From: Colletotrichum lupini
Taxonomy: Eukaryota; Ascomycota; Sordariomycetes; Glomerellales; Glomerellaceae
DNA length: 64,000 nt
NCBI RefSeq assembly: GCF_023278565.1
Contig: NC_064680.1
Location: 3,596,001 to 3,660,000 of the forward strand
Reading direction: 5' to 3'
Shown: positions 1-12,817 of the stretch, piece after piece
Layout of the letters: the number at the start of each line of letters is the position of its first letter
Position numbering within the stretch: position 1 is the first letter of the stretch
Notes under the pieces: generated by a model
What the model was told of the DNA's origin: nothing
Database searches by the model: none
The model's input: the letters and a program-made list of their open reading frames with translations, nothing else
Program-made: the position numbers and the translations under genes

Positions 1-2690
1 ACTTTTCTTTCTTCCCTCCTTAATTATTACTACTACTATTAAGTAGCTATTTTTAACCTAAATATTCTTTAGCTTTCTTTTATATTTTTAAACCTAAGTT
101 ACTACTTCCCTATAACTATTACTAATTAAACCTCCTCTAATCTTTACTTTCTAATTTACTATATAAATACTAACTTAGCTATTTATAATAACTTCTTCTC
201 CCCTTATCTCTCTTTTTAAACTAAATAATAAAAAAGACGTAGTATAAATTTAGGGCCCGATTATAATAAAAAACCTTAAAAGTAATACTAAATACTAACT
301 AAGAAAGTAGAATTTAAATAGATATATTACTTTTAATAAGACTAACCCTAGGACTATAATAAATACTAAGAGCTTTTAGTTTATTAATTTTAATATAAAC
401 TACTAATATAAAGCGTATACTAACTATTACCTAAGCCTAGTACTTAAACGAACTAGTTTTTTTTAAGTAATCCTAACTTTTTATAAATTTAACTTTCTTA
501 ATTAGCTTAATATAGGGGACGCACTTCTCTTCCTTAATTAGTACCCCGAGGCTTTTAAAAATTAAAAAAATAAAAAGACTTAAATAAAATAGAGCTATTA
601 TAAGGTAATAAAAATCCTAACTAATTATTATAACTTTTAAAAACGCTTATTACGTAAAAGCTAGATTTAAAAATACGAGATTAAATCCGTAATAAAGGTT
701 ATAATACGAGACCTCGCTCTAATATATAATATAATTATAATTAAAAAGAGATAGGAAAATACTTTTAAACTAAATAAGACCCCTACTTTAATCCCTTAAA
801 CCTAAAAAACTATATAAAAAATTAGGACTTTAGTATACTTAGTAATCTTCTCTTTTTATACTAATAATCCGGGCTATTTTATAAGAATAATTATTAACTA
901 ACGGAATAATATAATTTATTAATACGATCCGAAATAAGATTTTAAGCATTTAAAAAGGATATTTATTAATAATATCTAAGTATTAAAGGCTTTTTATAAT
1001 CGGATCGATACGCCTCTTTATATTTAATAACTAATTAATATAAGCGCTTATATAATCCCTATAATGTAATAACTAAGTAAATAAGAATATAGTCTATACG
1101 TATTTAAATAGTTTCGTAACTTAGTCCGATATAACTAGCTTAATTTAATTTATAATATATACTAAATAACTTATAAATATTTTAAACTATTTAATAATAA
1201 GCTCTACGTAGCTTAGATTTAGTGAATTAACTATAAGTTTTCGTACGATAGTTATTACTTTTTTAATATAATAAAACTTCCTTTAAGAAGGTTTTTTAAA
1301 AATATAATATATAATTAGGATTCTAAAAGTAAGCCGTATACCGATTCGGATAACTCTAATTACGTTATAACCGATATTTATAAAGTATTAACTCTTTAAA
1401 AATCTAGTTCTCGTTTACTTAGCCTTAGATTTACTAAATAGAATTTAAAAATTTATAACTTATATAATTACGACTATTATACTCTTATAAACCCTACGTA
1501 TTTTAAAAAAACTAAGAATATAACTAAGAGCTTTAATCAAAAACTTATTATTTTTAAAAAGTTAACCTTACTATTTCGATTTTTAAAAATACTTAAAAAT
1601 ACCCGAGGATTTATAATAAATAATAACTCTAATTAAACTTTATAAGTAATTAAATTAATAAAAGTTATTAACTAGTATTTAGACGCTATTATTAATAATT
1701 AACTTATATACTTAATTAATATTCTTAAGACTTATTAAGTTATATAGTTCTTATTAAATATATTATTACTAAAGTTATTACTACGCCTTAGCCTAGCTTT
1801 TAATAAAACTAATTTAAGTAATTAGAGAGGTAGTTTTTTAAATACTCTAGTTAAGAGTAGGGATAGCCCCGTTATCAAGACTTTAATTAAAGTACTAAGG
1901 GTTTAGTTAAAATAAGAAGTTATTAAACATACCCTTTTTAATTACGATTGGACTATATAAGAAAATAGCAAACGCTAGCGTTAAAAACTAATCAAATTTT
2001 ATTAAGACCTCTTATAATATTATAATATATATACGAGTAAAACTAATATTAATAAGAGTATAAGAGAGTAATAAGTTAATTAGTACGACGACCTAATTAC
2101 GGAAGCTATATATATAACTTTAACTTATACTTTTTAAATATTATTATTAATAAAAGAAATTAAGAAGAATTAGAGTAATAAAAGTTAGGATTAAAAGATT
2201 ATTAAAAAAGAATAAAATAAGAACTAAGTAAAAAAAGTAGAAGAGGTAAAAAAAGTAATTATAAAAAAGAAAAGTAAATAGAAGGCTTAAAGCGATCAAC
2301 TATATATAATAATTAGGACTGATTTAAAATAATTTCTTTTTATAAAAAATTAGAAGAAGAAAAAATTAGAAAATAATTAGAATAGGGTAGGGTAATTAGT
2401 TTTAGTAATACTTTTTAAAACTAATGAAGTCTAGGGATTTATAAAAGAGCTAATTAAAGTAAGATATAAAAAAAAGGGCCCTAATTAAAAATAAGAACTA
2501 AGTAATATAGATTTTTACTTTAATTATATATATACTTTTTAAAATCGAACTAAAGCTTTTTTAATAATTTATTTTTATATATAATAATATAAAACGATTA
2601 AGAAGTTTATTTTTTTAATTTAGTTAATACTATTTTTTTTATCTTAGTCATAGTTTTATTAATTAAGACCGTATTAATTTAATTAAAGGA
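1..2690. repeat. RIP-degraded AT-rich repeat DNA, unassigned
   Basis: Extremely AT-rich sequence with stop codons in every frame and very few CpA or TpG dinucleotides, as expected after heavy RIP. No open frame of useful length and no recognisable terminal repeat was found. It lies downstream, on the minus strand, of the Gag-like relic at about 2690-3706, so it may be the remainder of that Ty3/gypsy element, but I could not read reverse transcriptase or integrase motifs in it. Confidence 0.5.
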
Positions 2691-3706
2691 GGTATTTTAT
2701 ATTATTTTTATAAGTATTAATAGTTCTTTTAAAGTACCGTACTACGAGAGTCCCTTATACCCTATACGTTTTTAGTATTAATTTTAATAATAAGCTCGAT
2801 ATAATATAAGAAATCTATTAATTATTTTACCTTATTAAGTTCGTCCTTAACCTTATCTTTTAGTCCTTAATAAAATAAAAAGATACGGGTTATTTTAGTA
2901 AAGTCGAGTCGTATTATAAGTTTCCTAAACTTAGTAACGTAATACGAAGTAAACTTAGTTTATTAAAAATTAACTAGGTCTCTCTTAGCTTATTATTTTT
3001 TATTAAAGTCCTAAAATAAAGATTTAAAAGCGCTCTAAAATCCTACTATATTACTAAAAATGTTCGTAATTTCTTTTTTATAATATAATAAATAACCGTT
3101 ATTACTAAGGAATTCTTCTTAAAAAGGCTTAAACTACTCTAGGGCTCGTCCTTTAAAAAAGATTATTACGTAAATAACTTATTTAGTCTTATTATAAAAA
3201 TTAGTAATATAAAACGTTTAATAAGTTCTAATTTAAATTAAAAATCCCTTAAAACGTTTAGTAATTCTGTTAAAAATAATAAGTATATTAAACTTAAGTT
3301 TTTTTTATTTATTTATAAAAGTCTTAATAATATTAGTAATAGCTTAGAGGGTTCTAACTTTTTATTTTAAATCGTTTACTTCTCTCTTTTTAATTCCTAA
3401 GTTAGTTATAGCTTTATTAACTATATTCTAAAAAGTAGTAATATTTTCGTTATTTTTAACTAAAGTTATAGCTATTTAAGTAAAGTTATTATTAAAAAGC
3501 TCTATAAGTTCCTTCTTCCGCTTACTACTCTTCTTAATAATACGTCGTATTTTCTTATAATTTATTTTTTTAAAAACTATATTACTATTAGAATTATAAG
3601 TAACGTTAGGTATCTTATTATCCTCGGCCTTAGCTAGCTCGCTAACTAAGTTAATAAGTTTCTTAGAGTTAAATAAAAAAATACTTAGGGTTTTAAAAAA
3701 TATCAT
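2690..3706 (-). mobile_element. Ty3/gypsy Gag relic (RIP-degraded)
   Basis: On the minus strand, reading through TAA and TAG codons gives a retrotransposon-Gag-like profile. A segment near 3162-3109 reads like FKGRALE-x-FKPFQEEF, followed by a long helical stretch and a segment near 2870 resembling the LDFTKI...FYQGLKDKVKDEL part of fungal gypsy Gag. The first 76 codons (3706-3476) remain open and are lysine-rich. Assignment rests on reading likely CAA, CAG or TGG codons behind the stops; no LTR was located, so the element limits are unknown. Confidence 0.42.
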
Positions 3707-4300
3707 TATTCTATTTATTATTTAACAAGTTTTATAAAGCTAACTTATTAAATAAGAGTAATTAAAGTATTATAATTAGCTAGTTATAATAAGTATATTA
3801 ATAAAAGTTAAGGCTATAAGTACTAAATAAATAGTATTATAATCGTAAATAGCTTCTTTAAAACTATATTTATAAGTTATAAAATAAGTAAGGCTTTAGT
3901 AATTAATTATAATCTTATTAAAAGGGCTTTTTAATAAAAATAGCTAAAAGCGATTATAAAATTTAATATTAAGTTAACTACTAAAAAAGCTATAAAAAGT
4001 CTATCCTTAAGCCTAGCTTAAGTTTATACTATATATAAGTCTATTTATAAATATATCTTTTATTAATAATTACTCTTATTCGTTAAGTAATCGCTTAATA
4101 AATATTAATAAGTAATTACTTAGAATAATTATAGTAATTACCTTATTACGTAATTACTACTTCTTATTTATATATAACTTATTTATAGTTCTTATGTTCT
4201 ATAAGAATTACCTTATATTCCCGTACTTTTATATATATAGTATATTATAGCCGTTATAAGCCTACGGGGCGGGCCCTAGTTTTAGTTATATATATATTAA
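3707..4300. repeat. AT-rich RIP sequence between Gag relic and hAT fragment
   Basis: Heavily mutated sequence with no open frame. It is not homologous to the part of the complete hAT element (27850-28753) that would be expected next to the hAT fragment, so the boundary near 4300 is either a truncation or an insertion point of another element. Confidence 0.35.
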
Positions 4301-6552
4301 GTCGTAATACTTACCTTTAGTACTATTATAAAAAGCTAAGTAATAAGAATTAAGGAATTAGTAGTCGGGTATATTATTAATAATAATAGCTTATTTATAA
4401 CTTTTTAAAATCCTTATTTCTAGGCCTTCCTCTATTAGTTAAATTATAATACTACTAACGAACTTTTATTATTATATAGAAATATAAAAAAGGAGCTAAG
4501 TAGGATCTTTACTAAGAAAAAAAATATAATTAAAATAAAGATCTAGAGGTTAATAACGAAAGTCTACTTATTATTCGATCTATAAACCTTATTAATACGG
4601 AATACTATTATTACTATTTTTACTTATTTTCTAAACTATATTAAGTAATAAATATAATACTTTATTACTCTATAATAATAATATAGTACTTATAATAAGG
4701 CTAATATTACTTAGATTATAAAATTAGTAATAAATAACTAAGAATTAAGTAACTAAGTCGGAGTAGTTATTTATAATAATACCTTAAATAATAATACTTA
4801 CCTAAGTTACTTATATCCTATATTATTTTATACCTATACCTAAGAAAATATTTTTAATTAGAAAATAAAGTACTATAGTTATATTCTTAACCTCGTTAGT
4901 AAAGCCTTTTTATTTAATAATAATAAAGAGGTATTTAAATAAGAATTAACTATATTAATTAATACTAAGTAACTTTAAAAAGATCTTAACTTCTAGCGCA
5001 TAAAGGGCCCTATCAATAAACTTCGGAACGTCGTTAAATTTATTTACTTATTACTTTTATAATATAAGGCTTTTTTTAAAATTAATAATAAAACCGACGA
5101 GAACGATATATTTACTTTTTTTAAGGAGTTATCGTAAGAGCTTATACTAATACTTAATAATAATATGAAATAAAATTCGATATACTTTATAATATAGCGC
5201 TCTTTACAAAAGAGAAAGTAGATTTATACCTTCTTAGTAACTAGTCGAGCTTATAAGGATTTAAAGTAACGGATCCTTATTAAAGACGTTCTTAATAATA
5301 ATAATTAATAACTACTAACTAAGCTAAAAGTAGTACTTAAGTTATTTTATTTTTAAATAATAAAATACTAGGGCTAGGGTAAAAGAGACGGTTATAGCTA
5401 TTTATAAAAAGTAATAATAAGTTTTAAGTACTTTATTAACTATTTTAAAAAGTAAAAGAAGTTATATAATAAACCTTTTTAAAAAAATAGATCTTATAGC
5501 TTTTTAAATTATAATATTATAATTATAATTAATATAAATAATATTACCTCGTTAGTAATTAGCTTATTATTAATTTATATCCTAACCTCTTTTTTAATTT
5601 CTAATTTTAAATAATATCCCTTATTATATTTAGTTTAAGTATATACTTAAGGAGCGAGTAAAGCTATTTTTTAATAATAATTTTAACTCGCGAGGATACT
5701 TTTAATTATTAATTATTAATACTTAGTAAGTCCTTAATAAGTATTATACTAAGTTAAGTAACTCTTTGCTTTATATTATAATAATTATTCTTTACCCTAA
5801 GTAAGGATTAAAATAGCTAAAAAAGAGGTAGGATATACCTAAGTAAAGTTATTAACTATTTAATATAAAAAAGGGACTTTATAATTATTAATAAAAATAA
5901 TATATAAACGAGATAATAAGTCCTCCTCCTCCTCGTTATCTAAGTCCTCCTCTTTTATTATAATAGTTATAAGTTATTTTTATTACCTTTATACTTTTAA
6001 AAAGTATTATAGAAACTTATAATATTAATAATACTTAATATTTTAAATAATAAACGTAGTAATTAACTACGTACTTAAGCTTAATTAATATTACTTATAA
6101 ATTATCCCTTAGCTAGTCCTTAACTTAACTTAATAATAAATTAATTATTAACTAACCTATTTAATATTAAATAAGCTTATATTTAATATTTTTATGATCC
6201 TTATAATAGTAATAAACTATAAGAGAATATTTAGCCTTATAAAGTTAACTTTAATTTTATAATAATTATTAATAAAATCTTTTATATTAAAAGAGGTTTA
6301 ATATTTTAAGAACTAGCTTTGTAACGGTACTATAAAAATAAGAGGTTAATTTTTTAATTAAAAGAGCTAATCGAAATAAAGTCCATAAGTTAGTATTATA
6401 AGAACTCTTATAATAGCTTTATTTAATTCCTAATTAAGAAATTAGTTAAATTTATTAATTAATTATTAAATAATTAAATATAGCGCGAGAAATGAGCTAA
6501 ATAATTAAATACGAACCTTATATTTAATTTATTTATATAGGTATAAGCGCTG
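4300..6552 (+). mobile_element. hAT DNA transposon, 5'-truncated, RIP-degraded
   Basis: This is an inverted copy of the 25544-28753 element. 6552 back to about 4300 matches 25544 to about 27790, including shared landmarks near 4985-5030 and 27060-27110. The right end closes with GGTATAAGCGCTG, the inverted form of the terminal CAGCGCTTATACC of the complete copy. Reading through RIP stops, 6190-6345 on the plus strand gives a C-terminal hAT dimerisation pattern (ERxFS followed by KLTLTPQ-like and EEVxxxRNxxRNG-like segments). The transposase therefore ran left to right. The left end is missing. The 8 bp after the end, 6553-6560, would be its target duplication. Confidence 0.7.
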
Positions 6553-9500
6553 CTATATCCTTAGCCCTAAACCTTGGGCTGATTGTAAATATAATATTTC
6601 GGATTATGACGAGTCCTATTAGTAGTAGTGGGCGGCGGATAAGAAGCGCAGGGCACGGGAGGAAGCCGATGGGATTTCTGATGGGTATTGAAACATGTAA
6701 AAGAATAATTAATTAGAATCTTTGTATATGCCATTGATAATAGATTGATATTATGGTCCTTTATAGATCTTCTACGCTGCGGATGGTGCTACGTAATCGG
6801 ATACTTATGCAACCCGAATATAGACTAAGAAATGCCAGTACGTGAAAACACTAGGAAACTATATGGATACCTTGCAAGTGAACGGCATATGACTTTCTTC
6901 AACAGACACCAGTAGCCTTGATAGACAAACGATCCCTAGGTATCCTTATTGTTTACTTAGTGAGCCAATGGGCGGTGGCCCCAAGTACTCAAATGTTGTA
7001 CGCCTGAGTCAATCATCTCTGTTTCTCTAGGTAGTTACGAGAAGAAAAGTTTTTACTACTGTAGCTTGCTTGACCTATTGTAAGGCCTTTGGTTAGGTGC
7101 CGCAGTGTTCACATAATACGCCCAAGGTGTGATCTGGGTTACTGGGTTTGAGTTAGACATCTACTTAAGTAGCCAAGCACTTGCTGCTGGCCTTCTTGAT
7201 CACACGTGTGGTAACTACCCCTATTACTTGGGAAGGTTCTAGCGTTTCTGATCGCGAAACAGCCGTAAATTTGACAAGTGGTCCTCTGTATGGAATAGGC
7301 TTGGCGCACGCCAAGTCATTTCTTGTCGCTGTAAGCTTGTATGTCTTGTCCGTAGCTATCGTCAGCTCCCTCGGTGTTCTTATCGGATCAACTGTATTTA
7401 CTTGTCTAAGCGCGGTCGGATTTCGCCCCACCGTTGCGGAACGCAACCAGATTTTCCAATGCCAGACGCAGCCAAGCCAAGGCTGGTGCCGTATACTTGG
7501 GAAGCCGATGCGTTGGAAGACCATTTGGAGTTGGGCATGCATGTATTTCGTATTCTTCATGGAAGCCTGAAAGTAAATGGAAGATTCAGACGATGACGGT
7601 CAGTATCGACTTGGATGCTATGGTGACGAGAGAGCACGAGAAGCTTTGTGGGCTAGGAGAGCAGGATCGAATAAAGCTTAAGGAGGTCGTTGACAGAGCT
7701 GCTGGCTTCTATTGATGTAGTAGCAATCGACTGTCATAACTGAAAACACTTAAATACCAGTGATTATAAGTGCCTTTCTCTTAATATCTGAAAAATAAAC
7801 TCCTCTATCCGATGTGAACTTCAAAATGGGGTATTGATCACACCGGTAGAGATCTCTGGACAGTAAACTGGAGTCGGCGCTCGTAATAAAATTTAGAAAT
7901 TAGCCTGAAGTCAACAAGGTGCTAAACAACAAAGATGGCGTCAAGAAATGGTATTCCTCTGTTGCCACAGTTGCCACACAACTACCATAATCTTTGCTTC
8001 AAGACCAGAAAATCTTTGTGGTTTTCACTTGCCGCTGTCGGGTTTTATGACCGTTGAAATGCGATCGGTCTGAAATTCTTCACCCCATACACCCCTACGT
8101 TGCTGACTCAGAGGGGTCGTCCAGATTGGGCTTGTGAGTGGTTGCGGCAAAGTCTTTATGCGCCATATCAACCGCCAAGATCAAAAGAAGCGAGGCTTTC
8201 CCCGCCTTCAAACGGTCGAGAATGGATGCTAAATGCATCCGTTAGTCGATGCGAGTGTAAAGAAGCACACTCTAAGTTCCTACATCGGGTGGATTTAAGC
8301 TTCATCTCCGCTGGCTGTCAGCAATGCCACCGGAAGAACTATACAGTCGGTCTCGGTTTGACAGAAGCTTCAAGCACGGACCGGCATCCGGCAACCGGCC
8401 GCTACAGGGGTTTATTTCAGAAGCTTGCATCCGTACTCCATTATAGCCGGCCTTCTTCCTCGTGGGGGTACAGGAGAAAGATTCAGGCGCAAATCTCGGC
8501 CGTTCGCCGAAGACATGCCGCTTCGATCCTTGGCGACTGACAACCGCGCGGTCGGTTGTAGTCAGATCTCCAGACGGTAGTCTCCATGCCTACCTTGGAA
8601 CCTGCAAACCTTGCCAATTCTAAAGCAGCAATGGTAATTAAAAACTTAGACAGCAGCTTCCGAATCGCGTCTGATGGACTGCATGTTGGTACGCTCCTTC
8701 AGCTCGGTCTCTCCGTCCCCAATGCCTTTACCTGGTACAAGAATCGCGATAGATCACTGATCTTTGCGTCTGCGAGTCTTTGACACAACCTCAGAGTAGC
8801 GAGGCCGGCAATGAGGCCCTGGAAGACATATTGATAATAATGAGGAATACGTCATCCTAGGTGACGATAGCATTGGCGGCCTATAGCTGACTTCGGTATA
8901 TCGCCCGGCTTGGTGCGCTAGTCTTGCAACTTCGGACCAGTTGGTGACGCGGTCTGTTAGGGTTACATCGCGGCCATTGTTCAATCGTCAATGTTGCCAA
9001 TGCTCGTTTCTTTTTTTCTCAAAAAAATTCCCCGCTAGAGTGGAGCTGATGTCGGATGAACTATGGATTTACTGCGAGCTATGTAGTTGTGCTTCATGAA
9101 ACAGGTTGCCGAAATGGAAATGTGATATTTGTTCTTGCACGTGAGGTAAGCAATGGTGAGGTCTAAACTTTCCTAAAGCACCTCGCGTACGCTTTAACTC
9201 TGCTATCAAGAATGGCTCGGGACTGTTAACCTATTAAAATCTTACAAAAGCATAGGTCAGCATAGTATTATGTAGTAAGGAGGAGGAAAGGGGGCGGAAG
9301 GGGTGGGCCTGGCAGTGGCGGAGCGGGGCGGATATGGGTCCGTGTTTGTCATGAAATGCGCGTATCCGCGGGGATGCCGTTCACAGCATGGACGAGGTAA
9401 GTAGGTCTTCAAAAGGCCTCCAGTGATTATTGAGTTGTAAAGTAAGATTAATAGCGATGTTCGTGTGGCAACTTCCCTTTGGAGAAATGCTCCTATCTAA

Positions 9501-10785
9501 GACGGAGCCTGATCATTGCCCTGGATTGGCAAATGCTAGATCTTGATTACTAATATCCCCGAAAAAAACATTGTGTCCAGCGATATCCGTACTTTGTAGG
9601 AACGTCGATGCCCCTGCATGTTCTTCGTGGAGACCACGGATTTACTTAGTTAGAGTACGGCCCGATCATGGCCCACTACAAAAGGTGTGCTTGCATGCCT
9701 TCGGATGTACCCGTGGCCGCGGGAGAGGATCTCAGGCACCGCCTCCACGAAGAAAAGCTTAAAAGCCAAGAGTCGAAACGGAGTAGGATATGACTCGCTC
9801 TACGTGCTCGAAGAACAGATATCGGAGGGATGACAAAGCTGACCGTGAAGATTAGATTAAGTTGTTCAGGGGTAAGGTAGTTATCACAACAGAGAATTGA
9901 CCAGCGGACGGAGTGCGGCAAGTGCCACAGATGGCAACATCTTAAACCCACTCCGAGAACGCAATCTCCGCCACGGTGGCGGAGTACGTTCTTATTTTTA
10001 ATGGTATGCCCGGACGTTAGCCGCGGTCAGTCTGACATCTTATGGTTATTGCGGCATGTTGACCAACCACCAGGTCACCTACCTACCTACACCAGAACTG
10101 CATGAGGGTTCCAATGTGTAAAGTAGACAAGGTTGCTCTAGTAGCAGTCCACACTTTCTCAACCAACATGACGAACCACATGTTGATTTCACCAGGAACA
10201 TTGGGCCCACAACCTTGTGCTTGCCATATCGATCTAAACCTGAGCCGCACTAGTCTATACTCAGCATCGGACTACGCGTCCTAGACTTTAGATCAGGACA
10301 GCGACTCGTGTGATGTAGCATTCTAAGTGATGGAATAGCATCCCCAGAAGGCCTTATCTCTGTCCCCTAGTGGAATGCAGCTAGAAGCGCGGGTAAGGAG
10401 ATGTGCCTCGGTGGTGGTAATGGATGCTCTACCTTATGCAGCACGGGGGTCTCGGTCGGCCTTAACCGACTTGGCGTATTGCGCCATGCTCAGGTACGCA
10501 ACCTCAGCAAGTTCGAATGGAGGCTGACTGCCGGGCAGCTTATTCTTGGCCAGAAATGATCCAGGTAAACTGAATGCCTTCATAAAGTCTGTATACTAGA
10601 ATCTGGTCTAGATAAATAGATGTTCATCTGTCCCAAGAAGTGGATGTCTCTTTTCCGGGCAAGTTCACACTCTTTACTACGATTGCCACTAAGTAATTAT
10701 CACTCGTTCTTTTACCACAAGTCATTCTCTACAGTCACTCTTTTTTATCTCTTTAAAGTTAGAAGATATTCGCCCACTAGCAAAG
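6553..10785. other. Non-RIP intergenic region without convincing genes
   Basis: Base composition returns to normal immediately after the hAT end. Several short frames exist on both strands (for example 7181-7570, 8100-8540, 10620-10856), but none has a recognisable domain and many overlap in opposite strands. Apart from the possible gene relic at 7402-7715, I see no gene. A CT-rich tract (about 10721-10760) lies just before the tyrosinase start, as is common in fungal promoters. Confidence 0.5.
7402..7715 (+). pseudogene. Possible frameshifted gene relic
   Basis: Two overlapping plus-strand frames look like one broken protein. The first (to 7596) contains a segment like PRLVPYTWEADALEDHLELG followed by MHVFRILHG; the second (to 7715) continues with KWKIQTMTVSIDLDAMV and an acidic helical end (EHEKLCGLGEQDRIKLKEVV). 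A one-base shift near 7568 would join them. I do not recognise the family. It could also be chance, since no start region or splice sites could be defined. Confidence 0.22.
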
Positions 10786-12120
10786 ATGCCCTCCCTCTTG
10801 TCCACAGCCATCACCATTCTGGCTGCCTCTCAGGGGGTTCTAGCAGCCTGCACTAATCCTTCCGTCCGCAAATCTTGGTTGGTGCCGCCCTCTTCACCTG
10901 AGAGAACGAGGCTATGGAGAGGAAGTTCGCTAACACGATTTCAACAGGTCCGCCCTGACTGACGATGAGAAGACCTCGTACATTAGCGCGACCCTTTGCT
11001 TGATGGACCCTGCCCAGGCTCCTGCCAAGACCGGGTATGCTGGCTCCACGACTCGCTGGGAAGAACTCCAGGCTGCCCACGTCTCTCAGGCTCAGTTTGT
11101 TCACTCTGTCGTAAGTGTTAAGGCCCATTAAGCGTCGAGTGAATTAGGCGAGTACACGATCAAAAACGAAGGCTAATGCAGAGTTTGTTGTTTAGGGCGC
11201 CTTCTTCCCTTGGCACCGTTGGTACATGACAGTCCAGGAGAAGCTCCTCCGCGATGAGTGCGGCTACACTGGCCCCATGCCGTAAGTGACTCATTACAAG
11301 CCACTTCATCCCTTTTGCATTAAAGGCTCTTCTATAGGCTTGACATAGATGCATCATAACCATACCTGGGCGATACTGTTACTAACGAGTGGGCCACATA
11401 CAGATACTGGGACGAACAGGCTGAGCAAGCCGTCCTGCCCTTGGAGAACGCGAGCATCCTGAACGCCAGCGCCACGGCCGGCTTTGGCTCCGCTTCCCTT
11501 GACGCGAACGGCTGCGTTGTTGATGGACCCTACACCAATGTCAGACTGACTCTCGACACCGAGCTCAACCGTGTCGCCCCTGTCTGCCTGAGCCGTGACT
11601 TCAAGCAGAAGCAGTACGATCAGGTCGCTCAGAAGATTATCGATGCATGCATGGCTCTGGAGGACTATGTGAACCTGAACAACTGCTTGGGTGCCTCCCC
11701 TCACACTGGTGGCCACTACGCCATCGGCGGTACTGTAAGCAACTGCTCCATTCTCACAATGCGCACCTTTTCTGCCATGAGACTAATGGCATCCCTCAGA
11801 TGGACGACCCCTCGCTCTCACCCGGCGACCCGCTCTTTTTCCTCCACCACACCAACCTGGACCGTCTCTGGTGGCAGTGGCAGGCTCAGAACGAGTCCCG
11901 TCTGACTGATATTGGCGGTAATAACGTCGCTCAGGGTTTCTTCTGGTCTAGCGTGCAGCCCTCCTCCCTCGGTGTCAACGCATTCCTGCCCTACTTCAAT
12001 GACAATGGCAATGAGACCACGCTCAACCATGTCATGTGGATGGCTGGTATTGCCGAGAACATCACCATTGCTGAAGTTATGGACATCAAGAGCGATGCCA
12101 TCTGCATCGAGTACCAGTGA
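10786..12120 (+). CDS. Secreted tyrosinase (type-3 copper protein)
   Basis: Predicted five-exon gene: 10786-10877, 10948-11110, 11196-11281, 11404-11734, 11800-12120, giving 330 residues. The introns have GT/AG ends, with CTAAC or CTAAT branch sites in most of them. Residues 1-20 form a signal peptide. The CuA site is H75, H83 and H92 (the last in FFPWHRW). The CuB site is H214 and H218 (HTGGH) plus H241 in the FFLHHTNLDRLWW block. Members of this family hydroxylate monophenols and/or oxidise o-diphenols to quinones; substrate cannot be read from sequence. Several N-glycosylation sequons (NAS, NES, NET, NIT) fit secretion. There is no C-terminal shielding domain, so it belongs to the short fungal tyrosinase-like group rather than the long latent enzymes. 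A quinone-oxidoreductase-like gene is the next gene to the right, beyond a pogo transposon. Confidence 0.9.
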
Positions 12121-12609
12121 GATTACACGTAGTGAGGTCTGTATCGAGAGCAACTTGTCTTAGCTTCTCGTTTGGAGTTAGACTCTAATTAGACAGTTTC
12201 TATAGAGGTGTTGATGAGAGAATTGCGATAGTTTCCGCTTTGGGCTGAGCGAAAATTGCATCTACATTTAATATGGGCGGATGGATATTATATAGACTGC
12301 GTTGCTTCAATGGAAAATTCTTATACCCAATTCCCATGCCAGACTATTATTACTGCTGAACTTTCGTTCTTTGATCGGTTGATCCTTAGAGGCTTTCGCC
12401 TGCTTTCGACCCTTGCGAGAGGAAAGAATCCAAACTTTCATGGCGAGTGTCTCACGGCGGACATCCGTACCATGAGATGTTCCCCATGTCATAAACGCTG
12501 TACGTATCGATAAGGTATTATAAGAGTGATCAAGTACAATGGAGACAGCATTCCGGATATCCCAAGCTTAAGTGTGATTATGCGATTGTTTAAGGCAGAT
12601 CCTAGATAA
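12121..12609. other. Intergenic, tyrosinase 3' flank
   Basis: Normal-composition sequence holding the tyrosinase 3' untranslated region. Short open frames at 12256-12513 and on the opposite strand have no recognisable content. Confidence 0.5.
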
Positions 12610-12611
12610 TA
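12610..12611. repeat. TA target duplication, left end of pogo element
   Basis: TA directly outside the left terminal inverted repeat. A matching TA lies at 15621-15622 outside the right repeat, as expected for Tc1/mariner-superfamily insertion. Confidence 0.75.
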
Positions 12612-12803
12612 AGTCGACCCACCCCCTTTTGGCCACCCCCCCCTTTTGGCCACCCCATTAAAATATAGTATTAAAACATCGCTACTAACTATACTTAATT
12701 AATTAACTATTTTTTATTACTATAATAATATAGTTATTATTCTCTCTAAGTAATTCGACCCTTATAAGTCGACTAGGACTAATTAAATAGTTATTAAAGT
12801 CCT

Positions 12804-12817
12804 CTTAAGCTCTTTAT
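12804..12817. repeat. 14-bp target duplication, left copy
   Basis: CTTAAGCTCTTTAT directly left of the 1.1-kb unknown element; the identical 14 bp follow it at 13944-13957. This defines the element's ends. Confidence 0.8.

Noticed and set aside
5880..5960. Repetitive CCTCCTCCTCCTCG-type stretch as a microsatellite of interest
   Set aside because: Part of the hAT element, and its mirror occurs at the equivalent site near 26150; not an independent repeat.
7165..7560. 131-codon minus-strand frame
   Set aside because: Overlaps plus-strand frames, has no domain, start context or splice signals; composition looks like a shadow frame.
8100..8540. 146-codon frame as a gene
   Set aside because: No recognisable domain, low-complexity-free but unlike any family I know; no promoter or partner frame; could be chance in GC-normal DNA.
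9966..9984. Perfect 9-bp inverted repeat CTCCGCCAC-G-GTGGCGGAG
   Set aside because: No T-tract, gene end or element boundary beside it; a single short palindrome in 64 kb may be chance.
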